From: JAWKWH01 sp963669415
GTDB lineage: Bacteria; Pseudomonadota; Alphaproteobacteria; Rhizobiales; Rhizobiaceae
DNA length: 64,000 bases
NCBI GenBank assembly: GCA_963669415.2
Contig: CAXXPS010000001.1
Location: 62,001 to 126,000, forward strand
Direction: 5' to 3'
Part shown: positions 1-8,632 of the stretch, piece after piece
How the letters are laid out: every line of letters starts with the position of its first letter
Numbering within the stretch: position 1 is the stretch's first letter
Program-made: the position numbers and the translations under genes
The notes under the pieces: model-generated
What the model was told of the DNA's origin: nothing
The model's database searches: none
What the model saw: the letters and a program-made list of their open reading frames with translations, nothing else

Positions 1-1
1 A

Positions 2-217
2 AAAGTGGCTACCCGTGCCTCGGTTTTTCGCGTCGGGTCCGACTTGCGCACGGTGGACACAGCATTCTATCGCCGGGATGCTCTGCCCCTGGAACAGGAT
101 ATTCACGGTCCTGCCGTGATCCTGCAACAGGACAGCACCACTGTCGTCCGTCCCAACGACAGTTTTGTCGCTGACAAAGCCGGCAATATCATCATCAAAA
201 TTGGGGGTGTATCATGA
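2..217 (+). CDS. hydantoinase/oxoprolinase subunit A, C-terminal end (partial)
   Basis: This is the last 71 codons of a gene that begins left of the window. The fragment reads like the C-terminal beta-rich end of HyuA-type subunits: a GPAVI segment, then a DSTTVV segment, then a short tail. HyuA proteins carry the ATP-binding half of ATP-dependent N-methylhydantoinase or 5-oxoprolinase. The assignment rests mainly on the next gene, a clear HyuB, whose ATG overlaps this stop codon (ATGA), the usual arrangement for the pair. The substrate cannot be read from the sequence. Confidence 0.8.
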   Translation, partial: KVATRASVFRVGSDLRTVDTAFYRRDALPLEQDIHGPAVILQQDSTTVVRPNDSFVADKAGNIIIKIGGVS

Positions 218-1962
218 CCCGGAACATCGACCCTGTCACCGCCAGTGTCATTCAGGGCGCGTTGCAGAACATCGCGATCGAGATGGGCTATAAGCTGATG
301 CGGATGTCTTATTCCTCGATTATCCGCGAATCCGAGGATTTTGGCACTGCACTTACCGATCACGAGGGCAATCAACTTGCCGAATCCGTCCAATCCACGC
401 CACTGCAATCGGGGCCAATCCCCGGCTATGTGAAGAATGTCATTGAAGTGTTCCAGGCCCGCGGGGACAGATTTCGACCCGGCGATGTGGTCATGCATAA
501 CGACCCATATGGCGGCGCATCGCACGGGCCTGATATTGCATTGATCATGCCGGTTTTCCATGGGGACGAGCTGGTCGGGTTTGCCGGCACAACCGCGCAC
601 CATCTCGACGTGGGCGCCCTGTCACCGGGATCCTGCGGCATCGTTGATGCGATGGATGTCTACGCCGAGGGACTGCAATTCAAGGCGATCAAAGTGGTCG
701 ATGCGGGCGTGCGCAATGAGGCCGTCTGGCAGATCCTGCGCGATAACGTCCGCGCGCCAGCGCTGGTAGTGGGAGATCTGGATGCCCAGGTCGCAGCGTG
801 CGAAATTGGAACTGAAAGATTCAAGGAACTGATCGCACGCTATGATGTCGCCACCATTAGAGCCGCGTCCGAAGCTCTGATGGACTATTCCGAGCGGCTG
901 ATGCGCCGGGCCATCAGCGATGTGCCGGATGGCACCTATTCAGCCACCACTCACATTGATGGCTTCCTCGGGGATCCTGAACGCAGCGAGTTGCCCATTA
1001 CGGTCACCATCACCATTGACGGCGACCACATGGTGGTGGACCTCACCGGAACGGCGGATCAGGTTAGCGACCGGCCCATCAACATGCCGTTTATCGGCAC
1101 GGTCGACATCTCGATCTGGCTGACCGTGCGTTCTGTGCTGCTGGACAGTGAAATCTATGGCGAAATCCCGCAGAATTCGGGTCTGACCCGGCCGATCAAG
1201 ATCATCGCGCCTCGCGGTTGCCTGGCCAACCCGATTTTTCCGGCGCCGGTGATCGCTCGCTTTACACCGGGCAACCAGCTGGCGGATACTGTGATGAAGG
1301 CTTTGGCCGAGGCGGTGCCCGAGCAGGTATCCGCCGGGATTGGCAACCTGAAAGTAATCGCATTTTCGGGTTTGCGCGAGGAGGTCCACTGGGTGCACAT
1401 GGAAATCTTCGAAGGTAGTTATGGCGGGCGCTTTACCAAGGATGGAATGGACGCGGTGGATACGCTTTACGCCAACACCCGCAATAACCCGATCGAGGAT
1501 ATCGAGAGCCACCTGCCCATGCGTGTGACCAGGTACGAGCTGCGCGAGGATACCTGCGGTGCGGGCCGGAGCCGGGGCGGGGTCGGGGCCTGCCGTGCGT
1601 TCCAGTTCCTGGAACCAGGCGGCTTTTCCGTTGAAGGCGAAGGCCACAAATTTCCACCCTGGGGATTTAAGGGTGGCGACGACGGCAGGCCCGCCGAACT
1701 GCACCTCATTCACTCTGACGGCACGGACGAAGCGCTGGCCTCAAAGGTGCCCTATCGCCCGACTGCGGCCGGAGACACCTTTCTGGCGGTTGGCCCCTCG
1801 GCGGGTGGCTATGGGCCTGCATTCGAACGCGACCCCGAGGCGGTTCTGGACGATGTACTCGACGGCATCGTCTCTGTCGAAAATGCCGCAAAACAATATG
1901 GTGTCGTGATCCGGGAAGGGATGGTGGACATGGCAGCAACTGCTGCAAAGCGAGGAGTATGA
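214..1962 (+). CDS. hydantoinase/oxoprolinase subunit B (HyuB family)
   Basis: A 582-residue HyuB-family protein, the usual length for a stand-alone B subunit. With HyuA it would open a hydantoin, N-methylhydantoin or 5-oxoproline ring at the expense of ATP in the cytoplasm. Family features are the N-terminal SVIQGALQNIAIEMG region, the HNDPYGGASHGPD motif near residue 93, the TTAHHLDVG motif near residue 126 and a glycine-rich C-terminal stretch (GAGRSRGGVG). The start overlaps the HyuA stop by 4 bp, and the next gene follows one base after its stop, so the three genes are translated as a unit. The third gene, a carbamoylase-like nitrilase, supports a hydantoin-type rather than oxoproline-type substrate; that is inference. 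Confidence 0.92.
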   Translation: MTRNIDPVTASVIQGALQNIAIEMGYKLMRMSYSSIIRESEDFGTALTDHEGNQLAESVQSTPLQSGPIPGYVKNVIEVFQARGDRFRPGDVVMHNDPYGGASHGPDIALIMPVFHGDELVGFAGTTAHHLDVGALSPGSCGIVDAMDVYAEGLQFKAIKVVDAGVRNEAVWQILRDNVRAPALVVGDLDAQVAACEIGTERFKELIARYDVATIRAASEALMDYSERLMRRAISDVPDGTYSATTHIDGFLGDPERSELPITVTITIDGDHMVVDLTGTADQVSDRPINMPFIGTVDISIWLTVRSVLLDSEIYGEIPQNSGLTRPIKIIAPRGCLANPIFPAPVIARFTPGNQLADTVMKALAEAVPEQVSAGIGNLKVIAFSGLREEVHWVHMEIFEGSYGGRFTKDGMDAVDTLYANTRNNPIEDIESHLPMRVTRYELREDTCGAGRSRGGVGACRAFQFLEPGGFSVEGEGHKFPPWGFKGGDDGRPAELHLIHSDGTDEALASKVPYRPTAAGDTFLAVGPSAGGYGPAFERDPEAVLDDVLDGIVSVENAAKQYGVVIREGMVDMAATAAKRGV

Positions 1963-1963
1963 A

Positions 1964-2899
1964 ATGACCCGTCAATACGTTGTTGCCAGCGCCCAGATGG
2001 GCCCCATCGCAAGGGACGAACCGCGCCAGGCCTGCGTGGCCCGCTTGGCCGACATGTTGCGCGAGGCGCATGGACGCGGAGCCAAGCTGGTAGTGTTCCC
2101 TGAACTTGCTCTGACCACATTTTTTCCTCGCTGGATGTTCGACGATCCGGACGAATTGGAGACATGGTACGAAAATGAAGTGCCTGGCCCCGCAACCCAA
2201 CCGCTGTTCGATTTGGCGGCGGAATTGGGTGTTGGCTTCTATCTCGGCTATGCCGAGCGCGTGATGGAAGAGGGGCGCATCCGGCATTTCAACACGTCGA
2301 TCCTGGTCGGTCAGGATGGCAAAATCCTGGGGAAATACCGGAAAGTCCATCTCCCGGGTCATGATGCACCGCAACCTGGCCGAACGCATCAGCATCTTGA
2401 AAAACGCTACTTTGAGCCGGGAAATCTCGGTTTTCGAGTCTTTGAGGGTTTCGGTGGACGCATGGGTATGATGATCTGCAACGACCGTCGTTGGCCCGAA
2501 GCATACAGGGTGATGGGGCTGCAAGGTGTCGATTTGATTGCGCTGGGCTACAACACCCCCATCGACCATACAGGTCACGGCGATATTGACGGGCTGACCC
2601 AGTTCCACAATCACCTGAGCATGCAGGCGGGTGCCTATCAAAACGCAACCTGGGTGGTAGGCACCGCGAAATGCGGGCGCGAGGAAGGCTCCATGATGGT
2701 CGGCCAATCCGTCATCGTCGCCCCATCAGGCGAGATCGTCGCCATGGCCGGGACGCTGGAGGACGAGGTAATCACTGCCAAAGTCGACCTGGATATGGGT
2801 ACGCGGTACCGCGAGACAATCTTTGATTTTGCCCGCCACCGGGAACCGGACAGCTACGGCCTGATTGTCGAGCGAAAGGGCGCAGGCGACCCCATCTGA
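1964..2899 (+). CDS. nitrilase-family amidohydrolase, N-carbamoyl-D-amino-acid hydrolase-like
   Basis: A 311-residue carbon-nitrogen hydrolase. The nitrilase triad is visible at Glu47 (FPEL), Lys127 (KYRKVHLPG) and Cys172 (MMICNDRRWPE). As I recall, Agrobacterium N-carbamoyl-D-amino-acid amidohydrolase uses the same residue numbers and has about 304 residues. That enzyme removes the carbamoyl group as CO2 and ammonia to release a D-amino acid, the natural step after hydantoin ring opening. The gene begins one base after the hyuB stop, which fits a two-step ring-opening and decarbamoylation operon. The exact N-carbamoyl substrate is not determined. It is the last gene on this strand; no clear terminator follows. 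Confidence 0.88.
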   Translation: MTRQYVVASAQMGPIARDEPRQACVARLADMLREAHGRGAKLVVFPELALTTFFPRWMFDDPDELETWYENEVPGPATQPLFDLAAELGVGFYLGYAERVMEEGRIRHFNTSILVGQDGKILGKYRKVHLPGHDAPQPGRTHQHLEKRYFEPGNLGFRVFEGFGGRMGMMICNDRRWPEAYRVMGLQGVDLIALGYNTPIDHTGHGDIDGLTQFHNHLSMQAGAYQNATWVVGTAKCGREEGSMMVGQSVIVAPSGEIVAMAGTLEDEVITAKVDLDMGTRYRETIFDFARHREPDSYGLIVERKGAGDPI

Positions 2900-3341
2900 A
2901 AGGACGCCGGCACGCAACCCTGGCGGATATATGATGGTTGGCCGGGTTCAATGAGTCCCGAATTTGTAGAATGTGGTTTCGATAGTGATGCTATCTGGAA
3001 ACAACATCTCCGGAGACGCTGCTTTCGAAAATCGTTTCCAAATTCTCAGTCCATAATTCCGATTACCAACTTTTCATCAAATCGGCTCAAAGCGGTGGTT
3101 CAATCGCGCAGATTGGGCAATTCGATCCATCGTTATAGTTGCGAACCAGGAAGATGGTATTCTCGATAACGGAAGATAAAACGAGTTTGCCTGTATTTCC
3201 CCCGGTTACAGTACTGCTGCCGCAATCGGCAATTGCGGTTCCGTGGCCGGGTTGGGATCCGCGGTTCCATCCGGGTTGCGTGTGTACAGAATTCTTTGAC
3301 AGGTGGATAACCCTGAGTGGGTGATTTATCTTCACGAATGC
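2900..3341. other. intergenic region without a recognised gene
   Basis: A gap of 442 bp between two convergent operons. Short open frames on both strands have no ribosome binding site or recognisable protein pattern. A small inverted repeat (CCGCAAT / ATTGCGG, about 3220-3238) is visible but has no T-run in either direction. I see no tRNA, riboswitch or clear terminator. Confidence 0.5.
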
Positions 3342-4790
3342 CTAATCGAGAGCCGCGACGCGCATCTTCAATAATTTCGGCTCAAGATATGCATCAAGGC
3401 CTTCCGGACCAAGTTCCCGCCCGATCCCGCTCATTTTCCAACCGCCAAAGGGCGCTTGCAACTCGCTGACATCATTGACGTTAAGACCGATACCGCCAAA
3501 TTCCAGCCGATCGGCGATGGCCCACATCCGCTCAAGATCGGAACCATAGATATAGGCGGCAAGACCATATTCGAGGCTGTTGGCCATGGCGATCATCTGC
3601 TCGGTATTGTCGAATGATGCCATTGCCGCCAGTGGCCCGTAGGTCTCGCTCATCATCGGCAGGCAATCGGGCGGTGCGTCATCAATCACCGTCGGCCGGT
3701 AAAAATGGCCGCGGTCGAACGCTTCACCGTCAGCACGATCTCCCCCAGCCAATAAGCGGCCACCCTTGGCCAACGCGTCCTGTTTGTGCTGCTCAACCCG
3801 TTCAATCACCCGTTCGTTCAAAACCGGCCCATATTCAACACCCGGATCCGCCCCGTTGCCGAGCATGGTTTCCCGTGTCATTGCGGTCAGGATATCAGCA
3901 AATTCTGTGTGGACCGATTTGTCGACAAGGATCCGGTTCACCGTGATGCAGATCTGGCCCATGTTTGAGAATGCGCGCCGGTGGGCGGCTTTGGCGGCCT
4001 CCTCCAGATTTGCATCAGCCATGACAATCAACGGTGCGTTACCGCCAAGTTCAAGGCAGAGCTTCTTCAGGTTTGCCGCAGCATTGCGCATGATATCCTG
4101 ACCTGCCGGAATTGATGCGGTTGCCGAGATGACCCGCACACGCGGATGCGAAGCCAGTGCTGCACCGGCGACTGGACCATGCCCGGGCAGATCGGCAAGC
4201 GCGCCGTCGGGAAGACCGGCATCATGGAAGCAATCGACCAGCATGGCGATGGCCAGGGGCGTTTCAGGTGGCGATTTGACGATCAATGGACACCCGGCCG
4301 CGAGCGCTGGACCGGTCTTCCAGCAATAAAGATCAACCGGATAATTCCACGGCACGATTGCCGCCGCCACGCCCACCGGGTGACGGCTGACCACATTCTT
4401 GATGTGCGGATTGGCGGATGGCCGTAGCTCACCGCCGATCCGTGTTGCCTCCTCGGCATAGTAGCGAAGGACTTTGGCGCCAAAGAGAATTTCCTTGCGA
4501 TTATCGGCAATAGGCTTGCCCTGTTCGCGGGTCAAAAGCAGCGCCATCTCTTCGACACGCGCCTCGACCAGCCCGGCGGCGCGATTAAGTATTGCGGCGC
4601 GCGCTTCCGCTCCCAGGCCGGACAGAATAGGCAACGCTTTTTCAGCTGCTTCAACAGCTTTGTCGATGGTTGCCTCATCGGCGAGTAATGTTGAACCGAT
4701 CAGTTCACCGTTTGCCGGATTATAAATCTCGAAACGTTCAAGGCCTTGAGGTGTTTGCCACTTGCCGCCGATAAATACGCCGCGATCCAT
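3342..4790 (-). CDS. NAD(P)-dependent aldehyde dehydrogenase
   Basis: A 482-residue aldehyde dehydrogenase of the succinate-semialdehyde/betaine-aldehyde type. It oxidises an aldehyde to an acid with NAD(P)+. Catalytic features are Asn149 in VPWNYP, general base Glu247 in LELGGNAP, and nucleophile Cys281 in NMGQICITVNR, followed by a C-terminal APFGGWKMSGIGRELG. It is the last gene of the nucleoside operon, 13 bp after the SIS-domain gene. In this setting it could oxidise a short sugar-derived aldehyde such as glycolaldehyde; this is inference and the active site does not prove a substrate. The coenzyme-loop region reads KSPPETP, slightly different from the common KPSE form. Confidence 0.9.
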   Translation of the reverse strand: MDRGVFIGGKWQTPQGLERFEIYNPANGELIGSTLLADEATIDKAVEAAEKALPILSGLGAEARAAILNRAAGLVEARVEEMALLLTREQGKPIADNRKEILFGAKVLRYYAEEATRIGGELRPSANPHIKNVVSRHPVGVAAAIVPWNYPVDLYCWKTGPALAAGCPLIVKSPPETPLAIAMLVDCFHDAGLPDGALADLPGHGPVAGAALASHPRVRVISATASIPAGQDIMRNAAANLKKLCLELGGNAPLIVMADANLEEAAKAAHRRAFSNMGQICITVNRILVDKSVHTEFADILTAMTRETMLGNGADPGVEYGPVLNERVIERVEQHKQDALAKGGRLLAGGDRADGEAFDRGHFYRPTVIDDAPPDCLPMMSETYGPLAAMASFDNTEQMIAMANSLEYGLAAYIYGSDLERMWAIADRLEFGGIGLNVNDVSELQAPFGGWKMSGIGRELGPEGLDAYLEPKLLKMRVAALD

Positions 4791-4803
4791 TCGGTTCCCC
4801 TGT

Positions 4804-5571
4804 TCAGCGCGATTTCAACCGACGCCAAAGCTCGGTGTAATTTCTGTCATTGATGCGATTTGCTTCCGCCTTTTCAGCCGTATTCGGACTGACCATGACA
4901 AAAGGCTCGTGGCCTCGTTCGATCATGATTTCGGCCGTGGCCGCATTGATCGCGTGTCCAATGGCGATCGCAATCGATGTGGATGTGGCGCCAACCCGGT
5001 ACTCAAGACCCTCGATGTCTATCCCGGCATCTCCCTTCGGCACGCCGGTGTCGATCACAACGTCAGCCAGTTCAAACAACCGCTTGCCGCAGGTATGACG
5101 CGAAGGTGTCGACGAAGAATGAGGAATGGATGTGACACCAATCAGTTTCATGCCGCGCGACTTGGCGCCGACCGCCATATCCAGGGTGACGGCATTCAGA
5201 CCGGAGTGAGAGAAGATCAGCATGGCGTCCCCGGGGTCGAGCTGGTGCGCCGACAGAATTGCCTCGCCATAGCCTTCCTGCCCGTGAATAAACCTGTATT
5301 GGCGGGCGCCGCCATCGCCCAGAACGCGATGAAATGAAATCATCGTGCTTTCGACGATCGGCCGGAAACCGGTAACGGTTCCCGTTCGCGGAAACATCTC
5401 CATGGCCGCAAACGAACCGTGGCCTGTGCCGAACGTGAAAACCAGCTTGTCGTCCAAGATCGCATCGGCACAGATTTCCGCTGCCGCGCGGATGGCGTCT
5501 GTCTGTGTTTCGGACACAATTCTCAGGCGCTCGATTACGGTGTCAAAATATCTGGTGCTGATATCACTCAT
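4804..5571 (-). CDS. SIS-domain sugar-phosphate isomerase-like protein
   Basis: A 255-residue protein with one SIS (sugar isomerase) domain. Visible features are an N-terminal helix, the GTGHGS phosphosugar-binding loop near residue 48, a second loop (IFSHSG) near residue 120, and a C-terminal helical part. Such proteins bind phosphosugars and often isomerise aldose and ketose phosphates. I chose the ATG at 5571; an in-frame TTG 12 bp upstream is possible. It lies between a nucleoside phosphorylase and an aldehyde dehydrogenase in one operon, so a ribose phosphate or ribose bisphosphate is a reasonable candidate substrate. The family includes members of unknown function, so the exact reaction is open. 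Confidence 0.75.
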   Translation of the reverse strand: MSDISTRYFDTVIERLRIVSETQTDAIRAAAEICADAILDDKLVFTFGTGHGSFAAMEMFPRTGTVTGFRPIVESTMISFHRVLGDGGARQYRFIHGQEGYGEAILSAHQLDPGDAMLIFSHSGLNAVTLDMAVGAKSRGMKLIGVTSIPHSSSTPSRHTCGKRLFELADVVIDTGVPKGDAGIDIEGLEYRVGATSTSIAIAIGHAINAATAEIMIERGHEPFVMVSPNTAEKAEANRINDRNYTELWRRLKSR

Positions 5572-5608
5572 TTTCTCATCCAACTGTTTTACGCGCCAAC
5601 ATCTGTCG

Positions 5609-6346
5609 TCATTTCACTTGCGAAAGGCCATCAAGGGCAATTTCGAACAGCTGCTTCTCACCTTTAGCGAGCAGATCAGCCGCCAGTTTTTCCTGACTGA
5701 GCGCATCGACGGTTCCAAGACAGAGCGTGGCGCAGGAGACGCCAAGAGCCGATGCGGCGGCAAGCAGGGCGGAAGTTTCCATATCGACGGCCAACACGTT
5801 TTTTTCCGCCATCATCTTGCGGTTTTCCGTCGCCCGTTTCCGGCCGGGTTCATCAATCCCGAACATGTCGCGATAAAAAGCGTCAAACGTTGCGTAACGT
5901 CCGATGCTGGCGGCAAACCCGGCCTCTACAGCTGAACTTTCCAGCGCCGCAACGAGCTTGGTATCGGCGGTAAACGGTCCGTTGTTTCCGGCGTATGCGG
6001 GGGAGGTTCCCTCAAAGCCGATCGCGGTCTCGCTGATCAGGTAGTCCCCCCCAACCGCTGGGGGAAAGTACATGGCAGTGCCGATGCGCAAAAACTTGTC
6101 AATTCCAAGATCGGCCAGTTCGTGCAGAACAATGGTCGCAATCGGTGCGCCCATACCAAATGCAGCGAGCGTGACTCTTGTTCCATTGTATGTGCCCGTC
6201 ACCGATTTCAGGCCGCGCGAGACCGGATGGAAAACCGGATCGGAAAGAAGTTGAGACATGCGATCCACCCGATCGGGATCCCCGATCAGAATTGCCCGGT
6301 CGCCGATAACGTCTTCCGTCAGACCCAAATACCAGGCCTTTTTCAT
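5609..6346 (-). CDS. nucleoside phosphorylase, uridine phosphorylase-like
   Basis: A 245-residue member of the NP-I nucleoside phosphorylase family. It would cleave a nucleoside with phosphate to give the free base and (deoxy)ribose 1-phosphate. The phosphate-binding motif GDPDRV lies near residue 22, and the ribose/base-site motif VDMETSALLAAA lies in the C-terminal third. A ribosome binding site (AAAGGAA) precedes the ATG, which overlaps the pfkB stop by 4 bp. Its neighbours are a nucleoside-type importer, a sugar kinase and an isomerase. Uridine phosphorylase is the closest pattern I recognise; purine substrates cannot be excluded. Confidence 0.85.
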   Translation of the reverse strand: MKKAWYLGLTEDVIGDRAILIGDPDRVDRMSQLLSDPVFHPVSRGLKSVTGTYNGTRVTLAAFGMGAPIATIVLHELADLGIDKFLRIGTAMYFPPAVGGDYLISETAIGFEGTSPAYAGNNGPFTADTKLVAALESSAVEAGFAASIGRYATFDAFYRDMFGIDEPGRKRATENRKMMAEKNVLAVDMETSALLAAASALGVSCATLCLGTVDALSQEKLAADLLAKGEKQLFEIALDGLSQVK

Positions 6347-7185
6347 TGTTTTTCCTTTGCTGAACGCGTCTGAAGCAGTAATTTTGCAGTCTCCAATCCC
6401 GTTTGCGCTGCTTTGGCAGGATTTGATATTCCTGCCATCTCAGCAGCGATATAGCCGCCGGCGAATGTGTCGCCGGCACCGGTCGTATCTCTGACAATGA
6501 TAGGTTCCACACCGATTGTTTCTTGCAGGTCGCCCTTGGTGATGGCGATACCTTTTTTGCCGTGCGTTTCGACAATGGTGACTTGATTGGATGGCTCCAT
6601 GATCAATTCACGCTCGGAGTGACTGCAGAAAATGACATCAGCCTGAGCCGACAACAAACTGCGGACGTCAGTCGTGAAGCAATGGGCATCGTTTTTGCAG
6701 ATCCAATAGAGACGCGCCGATGTCGAACGTGCCGACAGGATCGCTTCCATGAGATGTGGCGGACCGACGGTGATGCACAGATGGGTCGCCGAACCGATAA
6801 TTTCACGTTGTGCGCCGGTCAGCTCTTCCGATCCGGAAAAGGCAGGATCAAACAGGCAAGCACATGAACCGTCTTGCTGGTAGGCAAGAACTGCCATTGG
6901 GGATTTTCCCTCAAGCCGGGCCACGCCTTCCTTACCGACCTTTGCGCGGGTCAAACTCCCCAGATAGATATCTGCGTGAGCGTCACTTCCCACCCAGGTG
7001 ACGGGCAACGCTTTGTGTCCCAAACCGGAAACGGCCATGGCGACATAGGCGGGGCATCCCCCGATACGCGGCCAATGGCCGATGTCACGGGAATTGATCA
7101 GTGTCGTCTGGTCGCCCTCTATCTGGCCCGACAGGCCGAATGCGTAATCAACGCTTGCATATCCGGTGACCACCAGCGAAGTCAT
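6343..7185 (-). CDS. PfkB-family carbohydrate kinase
   Basis: A 280-residue ribokinase-like kinase. The C-terminal catalytic and anion-hole motif DTTGAGDTFAGGY is intact, with the general-base Asp in GAGD; the N-terminal GG region reads RIGGCPAYVAMA. PfkB kinases phosphorylate sugars, sugar phosphates or nucleosides. It overlaps the phosphorylase start by 4 bp and the cysteine hydrolase stop by 4 bp, so expression is coupled. Possible roles are phosphorylation of ribose, of a nucleoside, or of ribose 1-phosphate produced by the adjacent phosphorylase. The last would fit the isomerase next door and is inference. No PsuG-like pseudouridine glycosidase is present, so pseudouridine kinase is less likely. 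Confidence 0.85.
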   Translation of the reverse strand: MTSLVVTGYASVDYAFGLSGQIEGDQTTLINSRDIGHWPRIGGCPAYVAMAVSGLGHKALPVTWVGSDAHADIYLGSLTRAKVGKEGVARLEGKSPMAVLAYQQDGSCACLFDPAFSGSEELTGAQREIIGSATHLCITVGPPHLMEAILSARSTSARLYWICKNDAHCFTTDVRSLLSAQADVIFCSHSERELIMEPSNQVTIVETHGKKGIAITKGDLQETIGVEPIIVRDTTGAGDTFAGGYIAAEMAGISNPAKAAQTGLETAKLLLQTRSAKEKQ

Positions 7186-7736
7186 GACAGCAGTGCTCCC
7201 GCCTCAGCCGAGGTCACCAATCTGCCGAGATACCGTTCAATATCCTCCAGCGACGCCGAAGCCAGATGCTCGCGGTTCGAATTGGTGGCGTCTTTGACGA
7301 CAACAACCTCGAAACCGTTGGCAAAAGCATCCTGGGCCGTGGCCCGCACGCAGACATTGGTTTTGACGCCACAGATGACGACGCGATCTACTCCCTGCTC
7401 GTTCAAGAACAGCGCCAGTTCGGTCGCAAAGAATGCGCTGAATCGCCGTTTGACGATCTCGATTTCATGTTCGCCTCTTCCTGGGCCGAACCCATCGAAA
7501 TACTCGGCATGAAATCCGCCACTGACACAGTGACGCGGAAGCCGCTTATCTTCGAAATCATCGAAACCGTCTCGATGCCGATCTGCGACATGAACCAGTA
7601 TGCAGTTTGTATCTCGCGCCTGTTTGATCAACGTAAGACAATTTTCGACCACGTCGCCGGCTTCGCGATAGTAGTTCTCTCCATCCGGGTGGAGGAAGGA
7701 GTTCTGCATATCGATTACAATCAACGCGGTGTTCAA
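7182..7736 (-). CDS. isochorismatase-family cysteine hydrolase
   Basis: A 184-residue cysteine hydrolase with the family triad Asp9 (VIDMQ), Lys96 (IVKRRFSAF) and Cys129 (GVKTNVCV). Members hydrolyse amides or ureido compounds (nicotinamide, N-carbamoylsarcosine, ureidoacrylate). I chose the TTG start at 7736: it overlaps the upstream permease stop (TTGA), has a strong AAGGAGG ribosome binding site, and gives a normal N-terminus. A longer upstream reading frame only duplicates permease sequence. In a nucleoside operon, a ureido product of base degradation is a plausible substrate, but this is inference. Confidence 0.87.
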   Translation of the reverse strand: MNTALIVIDMQNSFLHPDGENYYREAGDVVENCLTLIKQARDTNCILVHVADRHRDGFDDFEDKRLPRHCVSGGFHAEYFDGFGPGRGEHEIEIVKRRFSAFFATELALFLNEQGVDRVVICGVKTNVCVRATAQDAFANGFEVVVVKDATNSNREHLASASLEDIERYLGRLVTSAEAGALLS

Positions 7737-8632
7737 GCTGCGGCCTCCTTCGCCTTCATGCGCCGCCATCCGGCAAAGCAGAGCGCTACCAGGACCATCA
7801 GATATGGAATTGTCCCGATCAATTTGGGTGGCAGGCCGGCGGTCTGCATTCTGATCTGTGTTGCATCCAGCAGGCCGAACAAGAGGCAAACCAAAGCCGT
7901 TGCCACAGGTTTATCGCGCCCGAAATAGAACGCTGCCAGCGCGATAAACCCTCGGCCTGCAGTCAAACCCTCGTTGAACAACCCTATTGATGCCAGCGCC
8001 AGATGGGCGCCTCCCAGCCCGGAGTAAAACCCGGCAAAAGCGGTTGATGCATCCTGCACCGATTTTTCAGCCACACCCATGGCGCGGGCCACCTGTGGCG
8101 CATTGCCCGTGGCGCACAATCTCAGCCCGGCCCGCGTGTGCGCCAGAACAAATGGCAATGCGAACACCGAGGCCCAGGCAAAAACCGTCAGCGGTTCGAG
8201 TTCGGACAGCGCCAGGCCGATAATCGGAATTTCTGCGGTCCACTCGGGCAGAAAACGCGGCAGCAAAACCACATCTGCAAGACGCAAGGTTCCGCTGGAA
8301 TCATAAAACCAGTTCAGGATGAAGCCGAGGATGCCGGCAATGAACACATTTAGTCCAAGTCCGGCAACAATCATGTTGGCACCGGCGCGGGTGATAACCA
8401 GCGAGAACAGATAGCCGACTGCCGCTCCACCAATCGCTGCGGCAACGATTGCCACAAACCAGCTGCCCGTCGCTGCCGAAATGACCACGGCGATAAAGGC
8501 GCCAGCCAGCATCTTCGCGTCGAGCGCAATATTGACGATCCCACCGCGGCGATTGACCAACCCGCCCATGGCCGCCAGCAGAATAGGCGTCGTAAGGGTT
8601 ATGGACGCAGCGATGATCTGTTCAACGATCAT
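7733..8632 (-). CDS. ABC transporter permease, BMP/nucleoside type (second permease)
   Basis: A 299-residue inner-membrane permease of the BPD_transp_2 family, with about eight hydrophobic segments. It has the family's N-terminal TTPILLAAMGGLVNRRGG motif and a GxNPxxARAxG-like segment (CATGNAPQVARAMG), as in YufQ/NupC-type nucleoside permeases. It pairs with the next permease and the double-ABC ATPase to form the importer. Its start overlaps the preceding permease stop by 4 bp and its stop overlaps the TTG of the hydrolase gene. Confidence 0.9.
   Translation of the reverse strand: MIVEQIIAASITLTTPILLAAMGGLVNRRGGIVNIALDAKMLAGAFIAVVISAATGSWFVAIVAAAIGGAAVGYLFSLVITRAGANMIVAGLGLNVFIAGILGFILNWFYDSSGTLRLADVVLLPRFLPEWTAEIPIIGLALSELEPLTVFAWASVFALPFVLAHTRAGLRLCATGNAPQVARAMGVAEKSVQDASTAFAGFYSGLGGAHLALASIGLFNEGLTAGRGFIALAAFYFGRDKPVATALVCLLFGLLDATQIRMQTAGLPPKLIGTIPYLMVLVALCFAGWRRMKAKEAAA

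Noticed and set aside
3342..4790. BoxD-type aldehyde dehydrogenase for the box pathway
   Set aside because: It is 38 kb away, at the end of the nucleoside operon; nothing specific links it to dehydroadipyl-CoA semialdehyde.
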